This document shows positions 15,588 to 24,044 of a stretch of 64,000 nucleotides of DNA, piece by piece. Position 1 is the first letter of the stretch; every line of letters begins with the position of its first letter. The notes beneath the pieces were generated by a model that saw nothing but the letters and a program-made list of their open reading frames with translations, did not search any database and was not told where the DNA came from. Both the position numbers and the translations under genes were made by a program. This DNA comes from Armatimonadota bacterium (GTDB lineage Bacteria; Armatimonadota; Fimbriimonadia; Fimbriimonadales; Fimbriimonadaceae): positions 248,001 through 312,000 of the forward strand of contig JAFDWS010000002.1 of the NCBI GenBank assembly GCA_018268375.1, in the 5' to 3' direction.

Positions 15588-16153
15588 AAGTGTGCGTATT
15601 CTGGATTCAGTTTGTCCCAGGCCGCTCGGGCGGCGATGTCTTTTCGAACTTGCTCGACGCCCTCAGGCCACTCTGCAAGGACGTGTTCGGGTACGTCGAT
15701 GCGGCGGTACAAGGCCGTGAAAACACTTTGACCGTGGTTCAGTAACGGGTTGTTCACACCGCCAAAGCGCACAAAGAAGTTGGGTTGGAGACATTCGGTC
15801 TCATATCGACCGTCTTCAATCATCAGCGCAAGTATGACGTTGTTTTTGAGCTGCCCCACCGAGGTCGATAGATTGTAGAGCTTCTGGTATTCATGACCCC
15901 ATGCATACCCGTGGCTTTCACGCTTGTCCCTCCACCGCTCGAACTCGGCTCCGGAAGCATAGTCCTTTGGTCGGACCGGTTCCGGATTGGCCGCACTCCA
16001 GGCCGCCAAGTCCAGTCGGGCTTGGTTGCGCAGCTGGATGTACTCCTTAATGACCTTCAAAGACGCCCGCCTGACTAAGACGGCGTACTCCTTTCGAGTG
16101 AGGAGATAAGGCTCGACACCCTTGAGCTCTTGGCACATGGCTAAAAGTGACAT
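15584..16153 (-). CDS. hypothetical protein, 189 aa
   Basis: Starts MSLLAMCQELKGVEPYLLTR. A basic helical N-terminus (KEYAVLVRRASLKVIKEYIQ) is followed by HGYAWGHEYQKLYNLSTSVG. It precedes the methyltransferase with ATGA overlap and could be its partner. No family recognised. Confidence 0.65.
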   Translation of the reverse strand: MSLLAMCQELKGVEPYLLTRKEYAVLVRRASLKVIKEYIQLRNQARLDLAAWSAANPEPVRPKDYASGAEFERWRDKRESHGYAWGHEYQKLYNLSTSVGQLKNNVILALMIEDGRYETECLQPNFFVRFGGVNNPLLNHGQSVFTALYRRIDVPEHVLAEWPEGVEQVRKDIAARAAWDKLNPEYAHL

Positions 16154-16165
16154 GAAACTAAAAAA

Positions 16166-16190
16166 GGCCCAGCTCCGGATGTCCGGGGCC
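16166..16190 (-). terminator. intrinsic terminator
   Basis: Minus-strand stem GGCCC/GGGCC with an inner CCGG/CCGG pairing, followed by TTTTTTAGTTTC. Confidence 0.75.
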
Positions 16191-16200
16191 AGGCCGATTT

Positions 16201-16395
16201 TTACCTGATTTCAGTTGCGGAAGTGTCGATGGAGTTGCCATCAACACCTTGGTATTTCCATTCGTGGTCGCCGTAGTAGTAGCCAGAATCGTCACGGAAG
16301 ACCTTTTCTTGAGCCTCGTCTTCGTCGTCGGCCTCGACCTCGATGACTTGTCGCATGTTGGCGAGCGCAGTGAGCACGACGCGGAACTTAGGCAT
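16201..16395 (-). CDS. small DpnD/PcfM-like protein, 64 aa
   Basis: Starts MPKFRVVLTALANMRQVIEV with EADDEDEAQEKVFRDDSGYY. The strand-strand-E-A-x-x-x-x-E-A-x-x-x-V layout is that of short DpnD/PcfM-type proteins on mobile elements (function unknown). A similar N-terminus begins the gene at 30521-30925. Overlaps the upstream gene by eight bases. Confidence 0.6.
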   Translation of the reverse strand: MPKFRVVLTALANMRQVIEVEADDEDEAQEKVFRDDSGYYYGDHEWKYQGVDGNSIDTSATEIR

Positions 16396-16687
16396 GTTTG
16401 TACGGCCTCCCCGCGAACCCTTCTGAGAGATGGTGTCTGAGTGAGTTGTTCAACCAGCAGGCCGAAATCACTTGTGGTTGCGCGCCGTCCTTGGCAGGGT
16501 ACGCCCTGGCGAGCAGGGTGTCACCCAGACCAACGGTCGTGTGCAGCTCCACCTCGCCCTCTCCTGTTAAAACGAGCACAGGATTGGGCACGCCTTGAAG
16601 CATGTCCGCCAGCTGTGCGCCGTATCTGTGCATGGCGGAGAACTGGACAGTGGCAAGCATCTGGTTGACCAATGTGGCCACGCTCAT
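16388..16687 (-). CDS. hypothetical protein, 99 aa
   Basis: Starts MSVATLVNQMLATVQFSAMH at ATG 16687, inside an ATGA overlap with the upstream gene. Contains NPVLVLTGEGEVELHTTVGL and a C-terminal ACWLNNSLRHHLSEGFAGRP. Part of a run of overlapping genes (16201-17516). Function unknown. Confidence 0.65.
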   Translation of the reverse strand: MSVATLVNQMLATVQFSAMHRYGAQLADMLQGVPNPVLVLTGEGEVELHTTVGLGDTLLARAYPAKDGAQPQVISACWLNNSLRHHLSEGFAGRPYKHA

Positions 16688-17013
16688 GATTCGTCCTCGC
16701 CGCCCACAAACGCCAAGTCGCTCGCCACGTCTTCTTTGTCCACCCACACCCATGCTTGGACGTAAGCACCACGCGGGCTTTCCTCTGCCATGGAGACAAT
16801 GGCTTCATCATCGACTTCCAGCTCGCCCTCGACCGCTCGGCGCTTGGCCTCGTCGCGGTACACAGTGAGCACGTCGCTGGTTTGTTCGACGATAGCAGCC
16901 TCGAATCGCGTGATTTCGGCCTCGATTGCTTTGGCCTTGTCAGGGTCGTTGGTCTTGAAAGCTTTGAGTGCCTCCAAGACCAGTTCTGTTTGATTGTTGG
17001 TCAGTAGCATCAT
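16684..17013 (-). CDS. hypothetical helical protein, 109 aa
   Basis: Starts MMLLTNNQTELVLEALKAFK; long amphipathic helices (DPDKAKAIEAEITRFEAAIV) and an acidic C-terminus ending FVGGEDES. Overlaps both neighbours by ATGA. Function unknown. Confidence 0.65.
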   Translation of the reverse strand: MMLLTNNQTELVLEALKAFKTNDPDKAKAIEAEITRFEAAIVEQTSDVLTVYRDEAKRRAVEGELEVDDEAIVSMAEESPRGAYVQAWVWVDKEDVASDLAFVGGEDES

Positions 17014-17516
17014 TCGGTTTTTTCGTCCCACACGTCAAACGTCAGGCTCGTTGGTGTGCTCGGCTCCATGCCTTCTTCTAGGGCCGCCTTTTTTGCCAAC
17101 GCTTCGCCAAGCGTGTACGGTCCCCAGCGCGCCACAGTGTGGCCGCGGGACACAAACGCCTCGACCCAAGTGTTGTTAGGTTCCGTGAGTGCCTCCAGTG
17201 CGTCTGGTGACAAGCTGTCGAGTCGAGTAGATTCGGCTTTTGTCACGTCCTTGAACATTGCCCACGTTTGACCAGTGCTCCAGACTTCGTGTCCAGGTTT
17301 GATGTAGACATCGCCTGCGCCTTTGACCACAGCGACCAGTTCAAAAGCGGAGCCGTCCATGACCTTGAGTTGGTCGTAGTAGTCCGCGGCCGACTTGTCC
17401 ATCGCTGTCTTTACCGTGACCGCAGGTTCCGCCAAGAACTTGAAGCTCTCGAACACGTCAGCGTTGTGCATCAGCCTGGTCAGGGCGACGTTTTTGAAAT
17501 ATAGGGTGACTATCAT
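17010..17516 (-). CDS. hypothetical protein, 168 aa
   Basis: Starts MIVTLYFKNVALTRLMHNAD. Alpha/beta composition, with KVMDGSAFELVAVVKGAGDV and GHTVARWGPYTLGEALAKKA. First gene of the overlapping run down to 16201; a bidirectional terminator lies just upstream. Function unknown. Confidence 0.65.
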   Translation of the reverse strand: MIVTLYFKNVALTRLMHNADVFESFKFLAEPAVTVKTAMDKSAADYYDQLKVMDGSAFELVAVVKGAGDVYIKPGHEVWSTGQTWAMFKDVTKAESTRLDSLSPDALEALTEPNNTWVEAFVSRGHTVARWGPYTLGEALAKKAALEEGMEPSTPTSLTFDVWDEKTE

Positions 17517-17541
17517 GTCTTATCCAAACGTGAAAACAAAA

Positions 17542-17575
17542 AATGCCCGGCTCCCGTCATCCGGGGCCGGGCATT
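17542..17575 (-). terminator. strong intrinsic terminator
   Basis: Stem of ten pairs (AATGCCCGGC/GCCGGGCATT) around a G/C-rich inner loop, with T-runs on both sides (TTTTTTGTTTT on the minus strand), so it could act in both directions. It contains the 3' end of the gene 17557-17871. Confidence 0.85.
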
Positions 17576-17871
17576 TTGTCCATCAGCTGTGGGCGGTTGG
17601 CTTTCACCCACGTCAGAGCGTCGTTCGGCTCGACTGACACGTCGAACCCGCAGTCGTGCTGTCTGGCGGATGCGAACACGTCGTCCACACTTGGCTCGCC
17701 GGTCGGCATGCCTTCAAAGAACTCGGCGACTTTGTCAGCCGGCGCGTCACCGCGCCAACCGATGATTGCCAAGTCTAGAATGTCGTCGTCTGAGGCCTGG
17801 GCGAACCACGGTGTTGCGTCAAAACGCGCTGTAAGCTTAAACTCGTCGTCATGGACTTCGGCGCGTATCAC
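17557..17871 (-). CDS. hypothetical protein, 104 aa
   Basis: Start GTG 17871 (VIRAEVHDDEFKLTARFDAT) is chosen because it overlaps the upstream TGA as GTGA. Contains DDDILDLAIIGWRGDAPADK and DDVFASARQHDCGFDVSVEP. Pattern of a small alpha/beta domain. Function unknown. Confidence 0.65.
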   Translation of the reverse strand: MIRAEVHDDEFKLTARFDATPWFAQASDDDILDLAIIGWRGDAPADKVAEFFEGMPTGEPSVDDVFASARQHDCGFDVSVEPNDALTWVKANRPQLMDKMPGPG

Positions 17872-18224
17872 TCCAAGGCCTCCACAAACTTGTCCCAAGC
17901 TTCTTTGTCAACGACCGTGACGCCGTCACACCCCGTGTCGTCCTCTGAGTTCTTCAAGGCTTCCCAAAGTGCTTTGAGGTTTGGACCAGCGGGCGGGTGC
18001 GATTCAGACGACACTTGTTGGTTGTCACCGTCGTAATAGCCGAAGCTCCCAGTCCTGAACACGACGCCTTCGACCCCACGGGCCGCCGCCGAGTCTTGTT
18101 CGGCGTCGATGTAGTGGACGACCCCTTGCAGGTGTTCGGCCTGCAAGGGAGTCACCAGGCCTTGCGCTATGAGTTCCAACAGCGTCGCCTTTTGGTCGGC
18201 CAACAATTTCCAGTCAATCTTCAT
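17868..18224 (-). CDS. hypothetical protein, 118 aa
   Basis: Starts MKIDWKLLADQKATLLELIA; a helical N-terminus is followed by a central strand region with VVFRTGSFGYYDGDNQQVSS. ATG shares one base with the upstream TGA (TGATG). Function unknown. Confidence 0.65.
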   Translation of the reverse strand: MKIDWKLLADQKATLLELIAQGLVTPLQAEHLQGVVHYIDAEQDSAAARGVEGVVFRTGSFGYYDGDNQQVSSESHPPAGPNLKALWEALKNSEDDTGCDGVTVVDKEAWDKFVEALE

Positions 18225-18700
18225 CAACCACCACCTGCTTCATCTGGGTCGACGAACACGACTTGAGCCAAGTTACCCAGTTGCGACACCATGTTCATGG
18301 CCATCAGCATGCTCGTGACCGATTTGATTTGTGCCTTTTCGTCTTCGGTCAACATGTCGTACGCTTTGTCAACCATGTCACTCGCCTTTTGGTATACGTC
18401 ACCGAACGAGCTTGGCTTGTCTTCGGGTGCCATGTTCTCGACCATCGCCATTGCGGCGGCTTGGACGACGAACCGGATTTGTTGTCCGAACGTCGCGACA
18501 TAGTCACCGTTCATGGGCTTCAAGTGCTGAACGGCCTGCCTGAGCCATCCGCTACCAGCTTGGAGCCACACCTGCTTGAGTAGGACGATGTTGTAGTCCG
18601 TGTCAAAAGCTGGCAAGGTGAACGCACCGACCTCCAACGGGTCAGGCTTAGGCACCCTTGGCTTCCGAGTTCGTTTTGTAGAATTTTGTTTTTGTTCCAC
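18224..18700 (-). CDS. hypothetical protein, 158 aa
   Basis: GTG start at 18700 (VEQKQNSTKRTRKPRVPKPD): a basic, disordered N-terminus of about 20 residues, then a helical body (RFVVQAAAMAMVENMAPEDK, SVTSMLMAMNMVSQLGNLAQ) with methionine-rich hydrophobic faces. Basic tail suggests nucleic-acid contact. It follows the VWA gene and may belong to the same unit. Function unknown. Confidence 0.6.
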   Translation of the reverse strand: MEQKQNSTKRTRKPRVPKPDPLEVGAFTLPAFDTDYNIVLLKQVWLQAGSGWLRQAVQHLKPMNGDYVATFGQQIRFVVQAAAMAMVENMAPEDKPSSFGDVYQKASDMVDKAYDMLTEDEKAQIKSVTSMLMAMNMVSQLGNLAQVVFVDPDEAGGG

Positions 18701-18760
18701 GATGTTGGTTTTCCATTGTCGCCGCGACCCGTCTGGGGCCGCGGCTTTGGTCGTTCCGTT

Positions 18761-20734
18761 TCACCGCAAGCGGTTCACGGTTCGGGTCAGGAACGCTCCG
18801 ATGACCGTTCCTGCCGATTCTACGTCTGGCAGGATGCAAAACGCTTCCTTGCCGAACAGTCGAGTGCCAGTCTGTTCGTTATAGGCGTTTTGAATGCCTA
18901 CACCGTAGACTTCGACGCCGAGCTTCCTAGCCGCTTCAGCCTTGCGGAAATTGTACTCAACACCGTCCACTGGCCCGCCACCAGGGGCACCGTCTGACAC
19001 GCAGAACAGAATGCGCCTTTGAGCGTCCGAATCGTGCAACATCAGTTGCTGAGCGGCATACCAAAGTGCCGCACCGTCCATGTTGTTAGCGCGCCCCTTC
19101 ATGCCAGGCACGCCGCTTAAGTCACTGTCTGCCACCGTATGGTACGGATAGATGACGCACAACTCAGCACCCTCGTAGTATCTGCCTCCTTCCCAGGCAG
19201 TGCTGTGACCCCACAGTCGGATGCGAGTGCCAGCCACCTTGCGGAACGCCTCAATGAGAATGGTCGCTACCCGCTTCGCGGCTTCGACTTTTGGGCCACC
19301 CATTGAACCTGATTCGTCCACCATGACACCGACCACCACGTCGGGACGAGAGAACACTTCAGTCCGTTGGAACACCGCAGGCCGCGGGTCACCGATGAAC
19401 AGGTTGCTTAGGCCTCCTTCATCCAGGTCGCCACTACGGTAACCGTGCTCGGTCATGGTAGGCAGTTGCGCTGTCCATGAGACCTTGTTAAAGAGCGAAC
19501 GAATGGGCACCGCTAGTTCGTTTTTGAGTGCCTCATAGGAAGCATGGTTGCCTCTCTGGTGTGGCTCGACTCGTACGGCTATTGGTTCGACTTCGTCGCC
19601 CCAGCCATCTGATGGTTGGTCGTCGCCAATGTCAACGGCACCACCTGGTTTTCCGTCACCGTCGCCGTCACCGTCGTCAGGCTTGCCTGCGATAGCGACT
19701 ACGGCTTTGGAGTCGCCCGTCTCGTTTTCGACGGTGCCTTGCACGACGGTCATCTCCTTGTCGAACTTGCTGTTCGCCTCAGACATATCCGGACCGGCAG
19801 GCTTGGGCTTACCGTCGCCATTGTCGGCGTCCGATTCTTTGTCGCCGTCACCATCGGGGTTGTCGCCGTCGTTAGGCTCGCCTTCGTTTTCGTCCGGTTC
19901 GCCCTCATTGTCACCCTCGCCAGATTGACCGCTTCCGCCGCCACCCTGTGACTCTTGTTGGTCGTCGTTTTCGTCTTGGTCATCGTCACCGCCGCCACCT
20001 TGAGGCGGGGGTGGTGGCTCTTCGGGGTCGAAGAGTTCCTTGAACCAAGCGACCACTTCTTGGGCCGTCTCGTGACGTGCAGTGCTGTTGTCTGGCCGCT
20101 CTAAGCGTCCAATCGCCTCGTTGACTGCTTCAGTGTACGGGCCCATCTCCACTTGCGCGGCAGAACCACGGTGCAGCATCGCATTGTTCAGCAAGGCACA
20201 AGCGACTTCAGAACTCGTTTCTTCGCTTGCCGCGGCATCGTTCAACGCTTGGACCAACTCAGGGTCGAGGTAGTAGTCTGCTCGGTTGTCGAGATAGTCC
20301 GCAAGGCCTGGGGCCTCGTCTTCGATGCGTTTCTCGGCCGCTCGGAACTCGGTCGTGTTATAAACCCGTTTGACGTTCTCGTCTTTCTCAGTGGCGTTGA
20401 CGTCACTGTACACTTCTGCGTCGGCAGTAAGCTTGACGTTGGCACCGACCAAGGCAGAACCTACCAAAACGTCATTACTCGCGTCCTCGTCGAACCCGGG
20501 CTTGTCTTGGAGCAAGATGTCGGAGTCAAGGAACACGACGCGACCACCGACTGAGTTTTCGCTCGCGCCAGTCGAATAAGCCACAGACAAGTGCTTGTCG
20601 TGCAAGCCACCAGCGGCGTAAAGTACTCGGCTGACCGTTCGCAGGCCATCCTTCAGCAACGCTTGTTTGTCTTGCCGGTCGGCCTTGTCCCATGCGAACA
20701 TGCCGGTCAGTGTTTGGGAAGCCGTTTTCCTCAT
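18761..20734 (-). CDS. CobT-like VWA-domain protein
   Basis: 657 aa. An N-terminal helical region is followed (about 240-350) by a very acidic, glycine-rich linker (GEGDNEGEPDENEGEPNDGD) and a C-terminal VWA domain with VGVMVDESGSMGGPKVEAAK (D-x-S-G-S MIDAS, about 475-494) and the later motif RILFCVSDGAPGGGPVDG. This architecture is that of CobT, the chelatase partner, and of VWA proteins that work with MoxR-family AAA+ ATPases; the MoxR gene lies directly upstream. Start ATG 20734 has an AAGGAT ribosome-binding site eight bases away. Confidence 0.85.
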   Translation of the reverse strand: MRKTASQTLTGMFAWDKADRQDKQALLKDGLRTVSRVLYAAGGLHDKHLSVAYSTGASENSVGGRVVFLDSDILLQDKPGFDEDASNDVLVGSALVGANVKLTADAEVYSDVNATEKDENVKRVYNTTEFRAAEKRIEDEAPGLADYLDNRADYYLDPELVQALNDAAASEETSSEVACALLNNAMLHRGSAAQVEMGPYTEAVNEAIGRLERPDNSTARHETAQEVVAWFKELFDPEEPPPPPQGGGGDDDQDENDDQQESQGGGGSGQSGEGDNEGEPDENEGEPNDGDNPDGDGDKESDADNGDGKPKPAGPDMSEANSKFDKEMTVVQGTVENETGDSKAVVAIAGKPDDGDGDGDGKPGGAVDIGDDQPSDGWGDEVEPIAVRVEPHQRGNHASYEALKNELAVPIRSLFNKVSWTAQLPTMTEHGYRSGDLDEGGLSNLFIGDPRPAVFQRTEVFSRPDVVVGVMVDESGSMGGPKVEAAKRVATILIEAFRKVAGTRIRLWGHSTAWEGGRYYEGAELCVIYPYHTVADSDLSGVPGMKGRANNMDGAALWYAAQQLMLHDSDAQRRILFCVSDGAPGGGPVDGVEYNFRKAEAARKLGVEVYGVGIQNAYNEQTGTRLFGKEAFCILPDVESAGTVIGAFLTRTVNRLR

Positions 20735-20781
20735 GTTGTTTTTATCCTTTCGAGGCCTCGTTTCTGGGGCCGGTCGTCGAA

Positions 20782-20852
20782 GGGGCGGTTGCCCGCCCCC
20801 CGACTATCGTGGGAACCGGAGTTCACAGGGCAGCTCACCCTGCTTGCCTCCG
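20782..20852 (-). terminator. two tandem hairpins between the MoxR and VWA genes
   Basis: Read on the minus strand, first a nested stem (CGGAG/CTCCG at 20817-20852 with inner CAGGG/CCCTG), then GGGGCGG-GCAA-CCGCCCC at 20782-20799, closed by a GNRA loop. No long T-run follows, so attenuation or RNA stabilisation between the two coupled functions is as likely as full termination. Confidence 0.5.
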
Positions 20853-21998
20853 TTAGTTGAGGGTAAAGCCTGGGAACTGACCTTGAATGAACCCGACCAC
20901 CTGGGCGCGCTCACTTTGTTTGCCGCCGTCCGCACTGAACTTCGGCAGAACCGTGAAGTGGAACGCTTTCTCCTGCATCGCAGAGTACAAACGTGCCACC
21001 TCCAGCAGTGTGCGAGTGGACACCGTCTCAGTGAGCCTGCCCGTGTTCTGGTTCTCGGCGCGGACTAGTGTCGCTACCTTGACCATGCGCTTGGCCACGT
21101 CCTCACTGATGCCGCTTCTTTTGACAAGCAAGCCAGCCTCTTCGACGTCGGGCAAGAACGCGCATTCGACAATCGCGCCGAAGCGGTCAGCCAGAGCCGA
21201 GTCCAGTTTGAACGTGCCAGTGAATTGGGCACCGATGTTCGCGGTAGCGAAGAAGAAGGTGTTGGGACCGACTTTCAGCAGTTCCTTTGCCTCTTCGACG
21301 TACGTCTCTCGCGTCCAGTCGAGCAACGGGAGCAAGGTGTTCAAGACTTGCGGTGTGGCACGAGTGATTTCGTCCAACAGGACGACCACGTTGCCTCTTG
21401 CCACTCCCTCGGCGAACAGGGCTTTGTCCCAATAGACACGTCCCTCTGCGGCCATCTTGGCACCGAACCAGTCGCGTGGCTCTCGCACCATGGGACAGTT
21501 CATCTTCAGCAAAGGCATGTTCATACGTGCCGCGAACTCATAGGCGACGCTCGTTTTACCGCATCCTTGTGGACCGGCAAGCAGAGTGTTCATCACGTCC
21601 TCGCCGTTCTTGGCCATTCTGCCAAGGGCTGAGACATAGGCGCGAGTGTTGGTCGAGAACACGAACGTCTCGTCGCTCTTAGGGAGCAACAACCCGGGAA
21701 GGGGTGGTTCTGCCTTGACCGCGGCCGCAGTCTCGGCGACTTTGGTCTTGACCATTTTCTTGCCAGGCATAATCTCGCCTGCCTTCGGCACTTGAATGAC
21801 ACCACCGGGGAAGTGCTCGGTGAGCTTTTCGATGAGCTTGTCCTTTTGAGCGGTGTTCCGCCATTTGGGCTCGCCGATTTGGTAAGAGACCACGATATTG
21901 CGGAGCTGGCGCCCGTGGTACTTGTGCAATTCGGAGACTTTGATTTCGTCCGGCAGTGTCTCGGCTGCCTTGTTCGGTCTAATAGCTGTAGCAGTCAT
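20853..21998 (-). CDS. MoxR/CbbQ-type AAA+ ATPase
   Basis: 381 aa from ATG 21998 (MTATAIRPNKAAETLPDEIK). LAGPQGCGKTSVAYEFAARM (about 140-159) is Walker A; VVVLLDEITRATPQVLNTLL is Walker B with the sensor region following (FFFATANIGAQFTG), and LDSALADRFGAIVECAF holds the arginine finger segment. About 110 N-terminal residues are not part of the AAA core. MoxR ATPases remodel or load metal into partner complexes together with VWA proteins, and a CobT-like VWA gene is immediately downstream. The substrate is unknown. Confidence 0.9.
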   Translation of the reverse strand: MTATAIRPNKAAETLPDEIKVSELHKYHGRQLRNIVVSYQIGEPKWRNTAQKDKLIEKLTEHFPGGVIQVPKAGEIMPGKKMVKTKVAETAAAVKAEPPLPGLLLPKSDETFVFSTNTRAYVSALGRMAKNGEDVMNTLLAGPQGCGKTSVAYEFAARMNMPLLKMNCPMVREPRDWFGAKMAAEGRVYWDKALFAEGVARGNVVVLLDEITRATPQVLNTLLPLLDWTRETYVEEAKELLKVGPNTFFFATANIGAQFTGTFKLDSALADRFGAIVECAFLPDVEEAGLLVKRSGISEDVAKRMVKVATLVRAENQNTGRLTETVSTRTLLEVARLYSAMQEKAFHFTVLPKFSADGGKQSERAQVVGFIQGQFPGFTLN

Positions 21999-22027
21999 TG
22001 TTTTTCCCACGATTTGGAAATCCGTGT

Positions 22028-22528
22028 TTAGTTCAAAATCAGGCCGCGGCCTGTGTCCGGGGCCGGCGTCGTCAACCACTTTTCGAGCTGGAAAAGGTGG
22101 TTTGTCGGGTCAGGGCCGCAAACGAGCGGCCAACGATTTGTCCAATCGTCTAACATCGAAAGGCCGAGCTTGGCAGCCACGTATTCGGGCCGTACAAGCA
22201 CGCCGTAGTAATCAGTGTCTCCATGGAGCTCCCAGGTCGGTTCTACCACACGCCCAGAGCGGTCGAGCACCCATGCGTGCAACATGGCGCAGCCGCAACC
22301 TAAAGCAAAGCCTTCGGCGTATACGTATTTGTCCGGGTGCCTTACCGCCAAGCGGGCTGCATTGCCAAAGCATTGTTTCATGCGGCCACGCCTGACACCC
22401 GCAGGCAGCCCTGGGGAACCGATAAAACTGTGCCCGTGCTCAAGCACAAAGCGTTCAAGGAAACCAGGTGTTCGAATTCCAGACCCCAGATTGGCCATGA
22501 GCTCTATCTGGCGACGCAGTTCGTTCAT
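22028..22528 (-). CDS. conserved hypothetical protein, 166 aa
   Basis: Starts MNELRRQIELMANLGSGIRT. KQCFGNAARLAVRHPDKYVY and AEGFALGCGCAMLHAWVLDR followed by GRVVEPTWELHGDTDYYGVL form a C/H/D-type arrangement: Cys near residue 52, H-A-W and D-P/E-P-T further on. This recurs in phage and plasmid proteins and resembles a papain-like or transglutaminase-like layout. I cannot confirm activity. Overlaps the HNH gene by ATGA. Confidence 0.65.
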   Translation of the reverse strand: MNELRRQIELMANLGSGIRTPGFLERFVLEHGHSFIGSPGLPAGVRRGRMKQCFGNAARLAVRHPDKYVYAEGFALGCGCAMLHAWVLDRSGRVVEPTWELHGDTDYYGVLVRPEYVAAKLGLSMLDDWTNRWPLVCGPDPTNHLFQLEKWLTTPAPDTGRGLILN

Positions 22529-23235
22529 GCCGCTGCGCGCGACGCTAGAGCGACATCTGGGGCCGGCGGCCTAACCAGAGACCGCTTTTCGACAAACTCA
22601 TCAGGCAACAAATCGGCCTTGCTTGCGTTGCAGCGCCGGCACGACATGACGATATTTGAAGAGTAGTTAGTGCCGCCACGACTTAACGGAATGTAGTGGT
22701 CGGCCTCATACTTTTCTTCAATACACAAGTCACACCAGTAACACAAATAACCTTGTTGCTCTAAAATCGCAACCAACTCTGCATCTGTGTGTGAACCTTC
22801 AGCCCCTTGCTTGCGCGCACGATAATTGTGCGTCTTCGCATTGATTTTATCCTTGTTCCGCTGTGCCCATCGCCTAGCAATAGCGCGGCGAGCTTCTGGG
22901 TTGGCTTGACACCACTCAGCGGAGTAGGCATCTTTTGTCTCGCGATTGCGTTGGTAATAGTCGGCCAGGACTTGTTTGATTCTAACCTTGTTTGTCTCAC
23001 GGTAGTTCTTGATGTATTCTTGGTGATGCTCTAAATTTCTGGCACGCCAGTCAGCAACACGTGAGACCTCACATTGCTTACAGTGCTTCTGTGGCACTTT
23101 ATCACCACGACGGTTTTTGTGATAGTAGAAATTGTCAGGCGACAATTCGAAAGTCTTGTTGCAACGTGTGCAAGTACGCATGTCCATACCGTGATGTTTA
23201 GCCAATCTACTGACCAACGCCTGCACATTCTGCAT
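22525..23235 (-). CDS. HNH endonuclease with N-terminal zinc-finger-like motif
   Basis: 236 aa. N-terminal CTRCNKTFELSPDNFYYHKN and KHCKQCEVSRVADWRARN give a C-x2-C...C-x2-C finger; a long basic helical linker follows. The C-terminal HNH core is YLCYWCDLCIEEKYEADHYI, then PLSRGGTNYSSNIVMSCRRC and NASKADLLPDEF. The catalytic D-H pair, N and second zinc cysteines are present. Typical of free-standing phage homing-type nucleases. AT-rich sequence upstream (23281-23306) may hold its promoter. Confidence 0.85.
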   Translation of the reverse strand: MQNVQALVSRLAKHHGMDMRTCTRCNKTFELSPDNFYYHKNRRGDKVPQKHCKQCEVSRVADWRARNLEHHQEYIKNYRETNKVRIKQVLADYYQRNRETKDAYSAEWCQANPEARRAIARRWAQRNKDKINAKTHNYRARKQGAEGSHTDAELVAILEQQGYLCYWCDLCIEEKYEADHYIPLSRGGTNYSSNIVMSCRRCNASKADLLPDEFVEKRSLVRPPAPDVALASRAAA

Positions 23236-23328
23236 TACATCCCAAAGGGTCAACCATGAGCTCCAGCTCGGACCGCGGACCAGATTAAAATATTTAGTAA
23301 TTTCATCGGCCCACGGCCCAATTTGAAC

Positions 23329-23595
23329 CTAGGATGTCAGGGTCTTCAGCGTCGCGGCCTGAGCTGCGGCGCACCTCAACAGGTCGACGAGCTCGGAGCT
23401 CTCCGGCGAACCGTCGTCGACCAGGCTCACGGCGAGCATCAGGCCTGAGGCCATGCCGCGAAGGAACTCGTCTGACTCGTCGTCCGGCACGTGCTGCTCG
23501 GCGAACAAGATAGCTGGGTCGGTGCTGTTGCAAGCCTTGTTGATAGCAAGGTCGCCTGCCAGTGCGTTCAATTGTGTGGTGTTCAATGCATACAT
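23329..23595 (-). CDS. hypothetical protein, 88 aa
   Basis: Starts MYALNTTQLNALAGDLAINK; helical, acidic (EQHVPDDESDEFLRGMASGL) with an alanine-rich C-terminus. Stands alone between two non-coding stretches. Resembles small early proteins of large phages in style but no family is recognised. Confidence 0.6.
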   Translation of the reverse strand: MYALNTTQLNALAGDLAINKACNSTDPAILFAEQHVPDDESDEFLRGMASGLMLAVSLVDDGSPESSELVDLLRCAAAQAATLKTLTS

Positions 23596-23800
23596 CGCTC
23601 GAATGCCCTCAAACTTCAGTCGAGGGCAGTTGTGGCAACGAAGCACCCCTGCATTCGGACCCTTTCCAGCCCCCGACCTAAAGTTATCGCGCCGAGTCGC
23701 CCCGGTCCGCAAAAAACTCACAGCCCAATTCAAAAAACTGGCGGACCGGATTCAAAACCCTGCCCGCAGGCCAAGAGCTCGAACTTCTCGGACGAATACC
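23596..23800. other. intergenic region with a spaced inverted repeat
   Basis: No gene is apparent. CGGTCCGC (23703-23710) and GCGGACCG (23741-23748) form an inverted repeat 30 bases apart, and the space between holds two copies of CAAAAAACT. It lies downstream of the gene at 23801 and upstream of the gene ending at 23595, so it may be an operator or a weak terminator. Confidence 0.4.
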
Positions 23801-24043
23801 TTACCCTTTTGCGCGGAAAAAACGCACCTCCCACAGCTCAAACCACTCTTCATCGGCTGCGGTGATTCCATACGTGATGCGCTCGATACGCTTGAGCTCG
23901 CGCCGAGACTCGATAAACGCAAGCGCCCTGCGGGCCTTAGCCTTCATTTGGTCATACTCTTCAGACTGCAAAGTGATGCGCAAGGGCAGTCCCAAGCCTG
24001 AGTCAAGGGCGAACTTTCGGATAGCGCGCAAGTGCTGTAGCAA
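23801..24043 (-). CDS. hypothetical protein, 80 aa
   Basis: Probable TTG start at 24043, eight bases after AGGAGGT, which lies in the end of the upstream gene; this is one of the clearest Shine-Dalgarno sites in the window. Reads LLQHLRAIRKFALDSGLGLP, basic at the N-terminus, then SRRELKRIERITYGITAADE. Function unknown. Confidence 0.55.
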   Translation of the reverse strand: MLQHLRAIRKFALDSGLGLPLRITLQSEEYDQMKAKARRALAFIESRRELKRIERITYGITAADEEWFELWEVRFFRAKG

Positions 24044-24044
24044 C

